Shown here: piece by piece, positions 7,517-15,783 of the stretch
Numbering within the stretch: the first letter of the stretch is position 1
Layout: each line of letters begins with the position of its first letter
Origin: Streptomyces mirabilis
GTDB taxonomy: Bacteria; Actinomycetota; Actinomycetes; Streptomycetales; Streptomycetaceae
Assembly (NCBI RefSeq): GCF_018310535.1
Contig: NZ_CP074102.1
Coordinates: forward strand, 682,001-746,000
Direction: 5' to 3'
DNA length: 64,000 nt
The notes under the pieces: generated by a model
The model's input: the letters and a program-made list of their open reading frames with translations, nothing else
Told to the model about the DNA's origin: nothing
The model's database searches: none
Translations under genes and position numbers: made by a program

Positions 7517-8055
7517 GCGCCTTCCAGCGGACTGGTCGCCTGGCTTGTGCCACCGTGCTCTCCGCCGTAGCCGCGGCGGGATGCACCAGCGGTCACTCCT
7601 CGTCGGCAGCACACCCCACGGCATCCGAGACAACCGGAAACGTCAGTACTACCGAGCCAAAGCCCACACCCTCGGATACGTCGCAAGCCCCACAACACAC
7701 CGCCTCGGTGACCAAGCCCCCCAACCTTGCCGAGGATGGAGTCCCGGTGCTGGTTTCCGCTGCCGCCCTCAAAGGCAGCGCGGAATATCCCCTCAAGGGA
7801 GGCATCCGGGCGGGCAAGACGCTGGCCACAGCGGTGAATTGCCAAGGCGACGGAATTCTGCGGGTCACCTTGGAACCGACCGGGCTCAGTTTTCCACTGA
7901 CGTGCTCGGAGGGGAACGTCACACCCACATTCAACGAAGTACGGTTTGCGTCCAACCATAAAGAGGCGTACTTCAAGTTCACCCCGTCGCCATCCTCAGA
8001 CATCACATGGTCCTTTGCCGCGGGATGGGATCCGCACCCTCCCAAGAGGGAATAG
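7513..8055 (+). CDS. secreted lipoprotein of unknown function (prophage moron)
   Basis: This is a 180-residue lipoprotein. The ATG at 7513 overlaps the previous stop (ATGA), giving translational coupling. It has a short signal peptide with a lipobox (VAAAGC, with Cys near residue 24), then a Ser/Thr/Pro-rich tether of about 60 residues, then a small domain with two further Cys (AVNCQGDG and PLTCSEG) that probably form one disulfide. No family is recognised. The pair looks like a surface module displayed by the lysogen; phage-encoded lipoproteins can block superinfection or alter the envelope, but nothing in the sequence proves this. Confidence 0.7.
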   Translation: MSAFQRTGRLACATVLSAVAAAGCTSGHSSSAAHPTASETTGNVSTTEPKPTPSDTSQAPQHTASVTKPPNLAEDGVPVLVSAAALKGSAEYPLKGGIRAGKTLATAVNCQGDGILRVTLEPTGLSFPLTCSEGNVTPTFNEVRFASNHKEAYFKFTPSPSSDITWSFAAGWDPHPPKRE

Positions 8056-8120
8056 TCTCGCGCTTTCGAAGAGTGAGCTGCCCGGTGGGGTGACCAACAG
8101 TCCAAACAGGCGGGGACCAG

Positions 8121-8153
8121 GTGGCCCGCTGCACCCTCGGTGCAGCGGGCCAC
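8121..8153. terminator. bidirectional hairpin terminator
   Basis: A perfect 13-bp stem (GTGGCCCGCTGCA at 8121-8133 paired with 8141-8153) with a seven-base loop. It lies 65 bp after the lipoprotein stop and seven bases beyond the stop of the minus-strand tail gene, so it can serve both convergent units. Confidence 0.8.
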
Positions 8154-8159
8154 ACCCGT

Positions 8160-10890
8160 TTACAGCGTGATCGCGCTCGTCCAGGTGATGGTCACGGTTC
8201 CGGTGTTCACCGCGATGGCGAGAGGGCCGGTCAGTAGGGCGTCTGTGTCGCGGGCGATGGACCAGGTCGCCGCCTCGCCGGTGTGCAGGGTGCTGGGGCC
8301 GTCAGCGGTGGTGATGGTGCCAGTGCCGCCGTGCGCAACTGCGGTGACGGACTGGAGGGTCGGCCACGCGGCCGCATTCCACGTCTGTCTGGCAGCCAGC
8401 TCGACGCGGCGGACCTGGACGCCGACGGCCGCCTCGGCGCCTTCGTCGGTCTCGGAGCAGTCGGTCGGGGCGACCGGCGTGTACGGGGCGGAGAGGTCCG
8501 CGGTGTACGTGCCGATGCTGGTGACGGCCCCCGTGCAGTCGCCGGCAAAGAGCTCGACGTAATCGACGTCCGCGATGCCGTCGCCGTCCGTGTCGTCGCA
8601 CCGGCACGCTTCGATGACGTTCCGTGCCGGGCAAGGCTGTTCCGCGCAGCACGAGCCTCCGGCCGCCTCGCACTGGCCCGCCTCGCCGGTGACCGTGTAC
8701 GGCTGTCCGTCGAGGATGGTGTCCGTGACCACGGTGACCTCGCCGGTCTCACAGTCCGTGATGACGTTGCGGAGGAACTGCACCGCGCAACCGGTCTGGT
8801 CGTAGACCACTGCGGCGTTGAACGCGGACAGCTGCCACGCGGTGTGGCGTGGCGGCGGGCAGTTGGCCCCGCTGTCGTCGTAGGCGTCGAATGCCACCAC
8901 GACGGCGATGTTCCCGGCGGCCAGGTCGGCGGCCGGGACGTCGGCCTCCACGGTGAGCGTCCCTGCCCACCCAACGGGCGTGTTGTTCGGAGGGCGAGGG
9001 CTACGCGATTCGCTTCGCCGGTGCCGTTGTGGAGGCCGAGGAAGCCTGTGACGGCGCAGCCGACGTCCGAGCCGAGCTGGGTGGCGTCGACCGTCACGGT
9101 CACGTGGGCTGTGCCGTCGTCGCATGCCGGCCGGGGCGCCTGGATGGTGGCGGCAGCGGTCCGTACGGTTCCGGTCGTGCCGGGCTGTGGCCCGGCGGTG
9201 GCGGGGAGGGTGAGTGTGCCGCCGTCCCACAGGGTTGGGGCCCCGGCCGTGGCCACGCCCGTGGTGTACGGGTAGTAGGGCGCTGGCGGGGTGTCGGTGA
9301 TGGTCGGGCTCGGCGTGCCGTCGGTGGGCAGGTCGCACAGGAGGAGCGTGCTGGTGTTCCGGCACGGCGGCGTGCACTGGCCGACTACGCCCACGGCGGC
9401 GTACGGGGTGGTGCCGTCGAGGGTGGTGTCCTCGGTGCCGGTGAGGGTGCCGTCGCAGCTGTAGGTCAGGTGCCGCAGGAAGGCAGTCACGGTGCCGCCG
9501 CTGTCGGTGTCGCACAGCGGCAGCGTCTCGACGTCCGTGCACGTGCCGGGAACGACAGTGCCGCCGCCCGTGGACGCGCACTGTGCGGCCTGCCCTGTGA
9601 CGGTGTACAGGTCGCCGTCGAGGGTGGTGTCCGTGACGGCGAGGACAGCGCCGGTGGCACAGTCGGTGGTGATCGTGCGGAGGAACTGCGCGCCGCAGCC
9701 GTCGGTGTCGTAGGCGTACGCGGCGGTGAAGTTCCGGGCCTCCCACTGGCGTTGGTCCGGCGGCGGGCACGTCGCGGTCTGGAACGCCTCCACGTCGAGC
9801 CAGACCGCGACGTCGCCGGCGGCCAGGTCCGCCGCGGGGACGTCCGCCTCGATGGTCAGCGTCTGGGGTACGCCGACGGGGGTGTTGAAGAGGCTGGTAC
9901 CGGACGCGAGGACCGACCCGTCCGTGTGGAAGAGCCGGAAGCGGCCTGCGCCGGAGCAGCCTGCACCAGGGCCGAAGTTCTCGACCACGACGGACAGCGA
10001 CAGGTGCGCGGTGCCGGCGTTGCAGCCCGGTGCGTCCGCCTGCAGCGTGGCGGCGACGAACCGGTGGACCTGAGTGATGACGCCCGGGTTGGTCGAGACG
10101 TCCGGGCCGAAGGTGATCGTTCCGCCGACCAGAGCGTGGCTCCGCCGCCTGGCCGGGCGATGAAGTCGCCGTTCGGGATGTCCGCGATGAACTGCTGCGG
10201 CGTGTCCGTCGCGACAGGGACGCCGGTGGATGGCTCGTCGTCGGGGAGGTCGCACAGCAGCAGCGTGTTCGCGTTGCTGCACGGTTCCGCGCACACGCCG
10301 ACGGTGCCGGTGGCGGCGTACGGCGTGCCGTCCAAGCCGTAGTCCGTGTGCCCGTTGATCAGGCCAGTGGTGGCATCGCGCCGGTAGTCCCGCAGGAACG
10401 CGACCGCAGTGCCGTCCGCCTGGACGTCGCACAGGACGGTCAGGTCCAGGTCCGCGGCGGGCGTCCCGGTGCCGCCCGGACAGATGCTCAGTTCCCCCTG
10501 GAGCGTGTAGGTGTTGCCGGTGCCCGGGTCGACCAGGCGCACGGAGGACAGGGAGCCGTCCGGGTTGTACTCGTACTCCACGAGCACCAGGCCGAGGACG
10601 TCGCCGGTTGCCGGGTCCACATCACAGAGCAGCCCGGCGAGTTCGAACGCCCGGGAGTCCCCGCACGCGGCGGCGCCGACCGGGGGCGCCCCGGCGGAGA
10701 AGGTGCCGGTGGTGAGGTTGATCCACCCGTCCTGGGTGACCACGCCGTCACAGTCCCGGGTGACGACCACAGCGATCGGCGTGCCGTCGGCCAGGCACAG
10801 GCCGAGGGTCGCGGCCGGGGCGGCCTGCTCCGCGCAGGGTGTTGAGCCGCCGTCAGTTCCGGCGCCTGGCGGCGAAAGTGGAAGCGATCA
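8160..10890 (-). pseudogene. phage tail/adhesin repeat protein, 5'-truncated, two frameshifts
   Basis: Three frames read one protein of more than 850 residues. The first runs from about 10890 to 10130, the second to about 8985 and the third to the stop at 8160. At both switches one base appears to be missing: TLW followed by GGTITFG near 10130, and VALAL followed by NNTPVG near 8985. The protein consists of Cys-bounded beta repeats of about 45 residues (D..G..FLR, then TD..LDG, then VG.C) alternating with jelly-roll-like domains containing TPVG..TLT(I/V)EADVPAADLAAG. The 5' end has no start and runs into a stop just inside the divergent gene at 10839. A tail fibre or surface adhesin role is inferred. 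Sequencing indels are an alternative to true frameshifts. Confidence 0.7.
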
Positions 10891-11306
10891 ACGCGGTTGC
10901 TGCGGTGATGACCACAGCCAGCGTCGCCGTGGCCTCCGGGAACCACCGCGCTCCGGAGCACCGGCCGGTGAACCGGCCGCCGGTCATCGTCCACCACTTC
11001 AAGTGGCGCGCTGGCGTACGACAGGACGTGGAACGGCGGGCAGCCCACTCGGCGGACGGCACGTGGCGGACGGCTTCCCCGGCCCGGCTGGCCGAGGCCC
11101 GGCGTCTGCTGGACCATCTGCGGCGGCACGGCGGCAGGATCGGCGTCGACTCGGCGGAGGACCTGCTCTTCCGGCCGGTGTCGCTCGATACGGTCCCCGG
11201 CTGGTGGGAGGAGGAGGCCACCCGGCTGGTCAACACGTGGCGGCCCCCAGCAGCAGGAGCGGGTCAGAACGAGCCAGGCTCGATGATCTCCTCGCCTTCA
11301 TCCTGA
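10839..11306 (+). CDS. conserved-looking hypothetical protein
   Basis: GTG at 10839 opens a 155-residue frame with typical Streptomyces codon use. The product is basic and probably helical: an N-terminal stretch with AINAVAAVMTTASVAVAS, a middle VIVHHFKWRAGVRQ, and a C-terminal half with RLAEARRLLDHLRRHGG and WWEEEATRLVNTW. No domain is recognised. The start codon sits at the point where the minus-strand phage gene loses its 5' end, so the true start may have been lost or replaced in a recombination. Its 3' end overlaps the convergent kinase-like gene by 43 bp. Confidence 0.5.
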   Translation: MLSRRQFRRLAAKVEAINAVAAVMTTASVAVASGNHRAPEHRPVNRPPVIVHHFKWRAGVRQDVERRAAHSADGTWRTASPARLAEARRLLDHLRRHGGRIGVDSAEDLLFRPVSLDTVPGWWEEEATRLVNTWRPPAAGAGQNEPGSMISSPSS

Positions 11307-11791
11307 GGGGGCTCGAACCGGACGTAGAAGTCATCCAGGGCCGACTCCGTCACAGCAAGAGCATTGGCGTCCCCGCGCCTGTTGCGCTCGTCGAGGCGGC
11401 GCAGCAACTCGGCCCGCTCGACGGGGAAGTACAGCAGCCGCCACCGGCCGCCGACGGACTGCACAAGCTTCTTCCACTCCTCGCGGTCGGAGCGCAGCCA
11501 CAGGCCGTGATCGAGGACCACATCCCTGCCGGCCGCGAGGAGCCCGGCCAGGCGCTCGCGGACCTCGGCGACCACCGGGGCCTCCAGCTCGAAGTACTGG
11601 CGTTCCGGGTAGTCGACGCCGTACCGACCGTGCCGCTCGAATACCAGCTCATCGACGGACAGCCGAACCGCCCCGACCGGCTCCAGCCGCCGCTTCGCGT
11701 ATGTCGTCTTACCCGACCCGGTCAGCCCGACCAGCAGATACACCACGGGCTCTGGCTCCTGGCCGGTTGTCGGGCTCGGCGCGGCCTTCAC
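11264..11791 (-). CDS. P-loop AAA-type kinase-like protein
   Basis: This is a 175-residue soluble P-loop protein of the AAA_33/zeta-toxin-like kinase group. Walker A is GLTGSGKTT at residues 22-30. A conserved block RLSVDELVFERHGRYG follows, which in this group positions the substrate, and then VVLDHGLWLRSDRE, a typical acceptor-site motif. RRLDERNRRGD carries the lid arginines. GTG at 11791 is preferred over GTG 11797 because AAGGAGGA then lies eight bases upstream. Such proteins phosphorylate small molecules (nucleotides, sugars, antibiotics); the substrate cannot be told from sequence. It is divergent from the FkbM gene, with about 105 bp between. Confidence 0.75.
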   Translation of the reverse strand: MKAAPSPTTGQEPEPVVYLLVGLTGSGKTTYAKRRLEPVGAVRLSVDELVFERHGRYGVDYPERQYFELEAPVVAEVRERLAGLLAAGRDVVLDHGLWLRSDREEWKKLVQSVGGRWRLLYFPVERAELLRRLDERNRRGDANALAVTESALDDFYVRFEPPQDEGEEIIEPGSF

Positions 11792-11896
11792 CTGCACTGT
11801 CCTCCTTCGCCGCGGGGATGCACCTGAGGCCCAGCTTGCCACCATCCATGCAGCCCGTGCGGCGCAACGGCCGCACCTCACCCATGGGGAACCATC

Positions 11897-12812
11897 GTGA
11901 TCCCATCGCTCGCGCTCCGCGTACTGCGCGCGTACGTCCGGCACGCTCCTGGCCATCTCGGGAAGCCGTGGCTGGCCGGACATCTGAACACCCTGCTCAA
12001 GGAACACCCGCTCACGACGACCGCCCGCACCGGCTCGGGCATGGTCTTCCCGGTGGTGACCAGTGACGACATTCCAGCGGTACCTGTACCTGTTCGGCGT
12101 GTGGGAGCCGCACCTGACCGCGTTCATCTCCGGCCGGCTCACGCCCGGGGACACCTTCGTCGATGTCGGCGCGAACATCGGCTACTACAGCGTGCTCGCC
12201 TCCCGGCTCGTCGGCCCGACCGGCCGCGTGGTGGCTGTCGAACCCTCCCCCGACTTCCACCAAGCGCTGGTCGCGAACGTGCAGGGCAACGGCTGCGGCA
12301 ACGTCCGTACGGTCAACGCCGCCGTCTCCGACAGCCCTGGGCGGATGACGTTCTATCTGGAGCGCTCCACGAACCTCGGCGGCACCACCGCTGTCCGCCC
12401 GCGCACCGTGGAGTCGTCGTTCGAAGCCGACGCGGCGCCGCTTCCCCGGCTCGTACGCGAGGAGGAACTGGCCACCGCCCGCCTGATCAAGAGCGACGTA
12501 GAGGGCGGCGAGGCTGGGGCGGTACACGGGCTGCTCCCGGCGCTCCCCCGGCTCCGGGATGACGCTGAGATCCTCGTCGAGGTCACTCCACGCCTCCTGG
12601 CCAAGCAGGGCCAGACCGTGGACGACGTCCTGGGGCCGCTGCGCGAGCACGGATTCCACGTGTACCGGATCGCCAACGACTACGCGGCGGCCAGCTACCC
12701 GGGGGCGGTGCGCCGGCCTGTGCCGCCCGTGCGCTGGAGGGAGCCGATCACCGAGATGACCGACCTCGTTCTGTCCCGCACGAAGGCCGAGGTCCTCCCG
12801 CCGATCCGGTGA
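11897..12812 (+). pseudogene. FkbM-family methyltransferase with frameshift
   Basis: Two frames give one SAM-dependent FkbM methyltransferase of about 300 residues. The first starts at GTG 11897 (GGGGA box upstream) and reads LRVLRAYVRHAPGHLGKPW and TARTGSGMVFPVVTSDDI. Then one extra base near 12071 (ATTCCAG where ATCCAG is expected) moves the sense into the frame QRYLYLFGVWEPHLTAF, FVDVGANIGYYSVLA (SAM motif I), VAVEPSP, IKSDVEGGE and ILVEVTP. An internal GTG at 12063 would yield a protein missing the first 55 residues but keeping the whole SAM fold, so partial function is possible. FkbM enzymes usually O-methylate sugars or small metabolites. No biosynthetic partner is nearby. Confidence 0.75.
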
Positions 12813-12843
12813 GAGTCGCGCGGTCAGGCGCTGGTCGGGCCCC

Positions 12844-12956
12844 TCAGAAGCTGTCACATCCTCTTTCTGCAGGTCATGGCATTGTGATGTGTGATCATGA
12901 TCCGGTCTGCCGTTCGGCTGGTCGTCGATGGACGGGCGACCGAACGGCAGTAACGG
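12844..12956. repeat. left long inverted repeat of the phosphatase unit
   Basis: It pairs with 14584-14697 in inverted orientation. The first 30 bases are the best conserved. The following 200 bp to 13165 hold no gene that I can support. Confidence 0.65.
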
Positions 12957-13165
12957 ATGCCGCACCCACGGCACAACCGGGGCCCGGCGTCGTCGTCCGT
13001 GACCACGACCGGCCTCGGCCGGGGCACCGCGTCCCTGCCCATGCAGGCCACCGTACGACCGACGTCGTCGCCGAGGGCAAGGTCGTCGCCCAAGACACCG
13101 GCTTCAGGCACCTCGAACGAGTTCCGGCGCCTGAAACCTGCGCAGGTCAGCGCCTCGTCTCAGGC

Positions 13166-14284
13166 TCAGCGGTTCGGGCGCCGCCGGGCGACGAGGGCAG
13201 CGATGTCGTCGTGGAGCTCGCCGCCGCTGTAGGTGATCAGGTCGCGGTGGAGATGGTCGAGGAGTTGGTGGGGCGCCTCGCCGCTCCATGAGCGGATGCG
13301 TTCGGCGAGGGGGTAGAAGGCGCCGGAGCAGTCGCGTGTCTCAGTGACTCCGTCGGTGTACAGCAGGAGCTGGTCTCCGGGGTGGAAGGGGGCGAGGTCG
13401 ACGTGGTACCCGTCGCTCATCAGCATGCCCAGGTTGAGCGGCGGCGAGGGAGCGGCGGGCTGCAGTTCCCGGACCTCGCCGCGGTGCATCAGTAGCGGGG
13501 GCGGGTGGCCGCAGGTGACGGTCCGGACGACCGGTTCGTCGTCCGGGATCTCGGCGAGGAGCGCAGTGATGAAGCGTTCAGCGATCTCCGAGCCCGGGAC
13601 CCCCGGGTACTGGGACGCGTGGCGGCTCATGCTCGTCTCCAGGCGGCACGCGAGGTGGGGCAGGTCGGGCGCGTCGTGGGCGGCCTCGCGGAAGGCGCTG
13701 AGCAGCGTCGCGGCCGTCCGCACCGCGAGCAGGCCCTTGCCGCGTACGTCGCCGATGAGCAGCCGTACGCCGTGCGGGGTGCGTATCGCCTCGTACAGGT
13801 CGCCGCCGATCCGGGCTTCCGCCGCGGCGGCCAGGTAGAGGCTCTCGAGCGTGACGTGCCCGAGGTGTCGCGGTACCGGATGCAGCACCGCCAGCTGGGC
13901 GGTCTCGGCCACCGAGCGGACCTGAACCAGCTGATGGGCACGTCGGCCCAGCAGACGGTTGAAGAAGACGGCGAATGCCGCAATCGCCACGAGGGTGGCC
14001 AGCTCAGAGTAGGCGGTCGCATCCCGCAGCCCATTGAAGTCCACCATCAGGCCGACAAAGATGGCGCACGCGCCCACTCCGGTGAGCACGGTCCCCCGCA
14101 GGGACAGCAGCGCGGCGGCAGAAACCATGGCCGTGGCGAGGAAGGCATCCGGCCTCACATCGCGGGGTGTGAAGAGGCCGAAGAGCAGGCCGCCGAACAG
14201 CAGCAGAGCAGGCAGCACGGGCAGCAACCTGTCCCGCGCACCGGCGCTGTGCGGGACTCCGCGTTCCTGAGGAGACCTCGCCAC
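13166..14284 (-). CDS. membrane-anchored SpoIIE/PP2C-type serine phosphatase
   Basis: This encodes about 372 residues. GTG at 14284 is preferred because GAGGGAG lies six bases upstream. The N-terminus has four or five membrane segments (about residues 20-125; LLPVLPALLLFGGLLFGL and TLVAIAAFAVFFNRLL are clear). A short linker leads to a PP2C/SpoIIE domain (about 140-372) with the metal motifs GGDLYEAI near residue 159, LIGDVRGKG, VTCGHPPPLLM, LLLYTDGVTE and a terminal HDDIAALV. All acidic metal ligands appear present. In Streptomyces such enzymes often reverse anti-sigma or anti-anti-sigma phosphorylation in stress signalling. No sigma-system partner is adjacent. The gene sits inside the inverted-repeat unit, implying it is mobile cargo. 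Confidence 0.85.
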   Translation of the reverse strand: MARSPQERGVPHSAGARDRLLPVLPALLLFGGLLFGLFTPRDVRPDAFLATAMVSAAALLSLRGTVLTGVGACAIFVGLMVDFNGLRDATAYSELATLVAIAAFAVFFNRLLGRRAHQLVQVRSVAETAQLAVLHPVPRHLGHVTLESLYLAAAAEARIGGDLYEAIRTPHGVRLLIGDVRGKGLLAVRTAATLLSAFREAAHDAPDLPHLACRLETSMSRHASQYPGVPGSEIAERFITALLAEIPDDEPVVRTVTCGHPPPLLMHRGEVRELQPAAPSPPLNLGMLMSDGYHVDLAPFHPGDQLLLYTDGVTETRDCSGAFYPLAERIRSWSGEAPHQLLDHLHRDLITYSGGELHDDIAALVARRRPNR

Positions 14285-14302
14285 CGTGCCGCTCCCTCGC
14301 AC

Positions 14303-14583
14303 AGGTCGAGCGGCAGCCTGGGCCCGGAAGCCAGGCCACCGATTTGGGTAATTTTATCGCCCTTCGCCCGTAGCCCACGAACAATCCGGTGACCTGGTGG
14401 TGACGCGCAGCCATCACCAGGTCACCGTGCCGTTCGGGGACGAGATCGATGGAGAAGATGCGCAGAAGGTCACCGGGGTTCATCTTCGGTGAGCTCCGGT
14501 TCCATGCCGCCCATGAGGGCCGCGATCGCTCTCCTGACCAGTTGAGCAGCAGCCAGCCCCTCTCGCAGCCGCCTGAAGATCCT
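14303..14583. other. non-coding stretch inside the phosphatase unit
   Basis: No gene is supported. It contains a perfect 12-bp inverted repeat (GGTGACCTGGTG at 14388-14399 with 14415-14426, loop about 15 bases), which could be an operator or a terminator-like structure upstream of the phosphatase. Confidence 0.35.
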
Positions 14584-14693
14584 TCCATTACCGTTCGGGC
14601 GCCCGCCCATCGACGCCCAACCCAACGTCAAGCGGGATCGCTACCGCGCGTCACGACCCCGTGACCTGCGAAAAGAGGATGTGACACAGCTTC

Positions 14694-14867
14694 TCAGCGC
14701 GTCGAGATCCGGTACTCGTCCACGGAGTACGACTCCCGCTGATCCTCCTGTGGCTGGGCCGCGCTCCGACGCTGGAGGGGCGTCGGGCCGGCTGCGTCCC
14801 GGCGGTTGTCATTCCGGAGCGCGCGCTCCCGGTTCGGGTACGTACGGTGCGCCACGCCTTCCAGCAT
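14694..14867 (-). pseudogene. truncated small ORF ending at the transposon border
   Basis: From ATG at 14867 a frame of 57 residues reads MLEGVAHRTYPNRERALR, then a Pro/Arg/Gln-rich middle, and ends SVDEYRISTR. The stop TGA at 14694-14696 lies in the outermost bases of the transposon-like unit, so the original gene probably continued. I do not recognise the protein; the HRTYPNRERALR start resembles small phage or plasmid-associated proteins. It is head-to-head with the truncated transporter at 14871. Confidence 0.4.
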
Positions 14868-14870
14868 GTC

Positions 14871-15450
14871 AGAGGGTTACGGCTCCTCTGGCCAGCTCGT
14901 CAACCGGAAGCCCGCCGCTTGGGTTCCGGCGCGGCTGACCATAGGCGGCGGGCTGCTCCTGGTCGGCTCGGGCGCGTTCTGCCAGGCCGTGCTGGACGCG
15001 GGCACGAGCTGGACGGTGCTGGTGCCCGGCCTCGTCCTGGTCGGCGTCGGCACGGGCTTCGTGTCCCCCGCCATCGCGGGCGCCGCGCTCGCCGCCGTAC
15101 CGCCGGAGCGGGCGGGCATGGCGGGCAGCGCGGTGAACACGGTCCGCCAGCTGGGGTACGCGCTCGGGGTCGCCGTCTTCGGCACGGTGCTGACCTCCCG
15201 CATGCAGGACACTCTCTCGCACGACGCGGCCCACACCCTGGCCGGCGGCGGCGCCGGGGCACTGCGCGGCCCTCTCTCCGAGCACACCCTGCGGGCCGCG
15301 TTCGCCTCGGGGCTGGACTCGGCGTCGGTGGCGGCGGGCGTGACGGGGATGGTCGCCGGTGCGCTGGTACTGGTGTTGGTGCGGACGCCGCGCGCTGTGA
15401 CGGACACGGCCGAGGCACCGGCGAAGCGGGCGGCGGCGTCCCGCGCATGA
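14871..15450 (+). pseudogene. DHA2-type MFS drug transporter, C-terminal fragment
   Basis: The frame encodes the last third of a 14-TM drug:H+ antiporter (EmrB/QacA type). Visible are the segment ARLTIGGGLLLVGSGAF, VLVPGLVLVGVGTGFVSPA, AAVPPERAGMAGSAVNTVRQLGYALGVA with the typical RQ(L/I)G block, and a last membrane segment AAGVTGMVAGALVLVLV. About 300 N-terminal residues with motif A are missing, and no start codon with a ribosome binding site is present. The homologous part begins near 14871, directly beside the minus-strand 57-residue ORF, so a recombination joined two unrelated pieces there. Confidence 0.75.
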
Positions 15451-15475
15451 CACCGGTGAGGGCCCGGTCATGACA

Positions 15476-15517
15476 CCGGCGGAGCCGGTTCCGGAGCCAC
15501 CGGGACCGGCTCCGGCG
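15476..15517 (+). terminator. hairpin after the transporter fragment
   Basis: CCGGCGGAGCCGGT pairs with ACCGGCTCCGGCGG at 13 of 14 positions around a loop of about 14 bases, 25 bp past the stop. It looks like the original transcription terminator of the transporter. Confidence 0.55.
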
Positions 15518-15518
15518 G

Positions 15519-15783
15519 AAGCCGCACGGCACGGAATCGGAACATCCGTGTCCGGTATTCGGCGCCCCGTGCCCCGTAGGAGGGTCGTACAGATTCCGTG
15601 GAGATTACGGGGCCGAAACTTACGCGAGCGTAGGGAAGATGTCCGGTCCCTTCCCCTTGTGCGGGCATTTTCTCGACTGACCAGTGCATATGCCGCACCC
15701 TCCGGCGCTTTGACCCCTCTCCCGCCCGGCCGCTGGGTGGGGTAGCTTCCAAGGCGCTGTGCGGAGCGCCACTAGGAGCGGGA
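15519..15783. promoter_or_regulatory. upstream region of the acyl-CoA ligase
   Basis: About 265 bp without a gene I can support. It contains TTGACC at 15710-15715 and GGTAGCTT near 15741-15748, but their spacing of about 27 bases is too long for one promoter. AGGAG at 15774-15778 is the ribosome binding site for the TTG start at 15784. Confidence 0.4.

Larger units (their letters stand above)
12844..14697. mobile_element. transposon-like unit with long inverted repeats and no transposase
   Basis: About 110 bp at 12844-12956 and the reverse complement of 14584-14697 align with roughly 75-80 percent identity. The outer part contains TCACATCCTCTTT and GCAGGTCA in both, and the inner part contains GTCGTCGATGG or GCGTCGATGG followed by CGGGCG and CGAACGG. 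The unit is 1.85 kb, contains a PP2C phosphatase gene and no transposase remnant that I can recognise. Its right end supplies the stop codon that truncates a minus-strand ORF at 14694, so it inserted into older DNA. No clear target duplication was seen. Confidence 0.65.

Noticed and set aside
9029..10342. 437-residue plus-strand frame over the phage tail gene
   Set aside because: Low-complexity Gly/Arg/Val sequence antisense to a repeat protein whose frames align internally; no start signal.
12809..13291. 160-residue plus-strand ORF at the left of the phosphatase unit
   Set aside because: It crosses the long inverted repeat and the 3' end of the phosphatase gene in antisense and shows no domain.
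15710..15748. Promoter TTGACC and TAGCTT for the acyl-CoA ligase
   Set aside because: The spacing of about 27 bases is outside the range for a housekeeping promoter.
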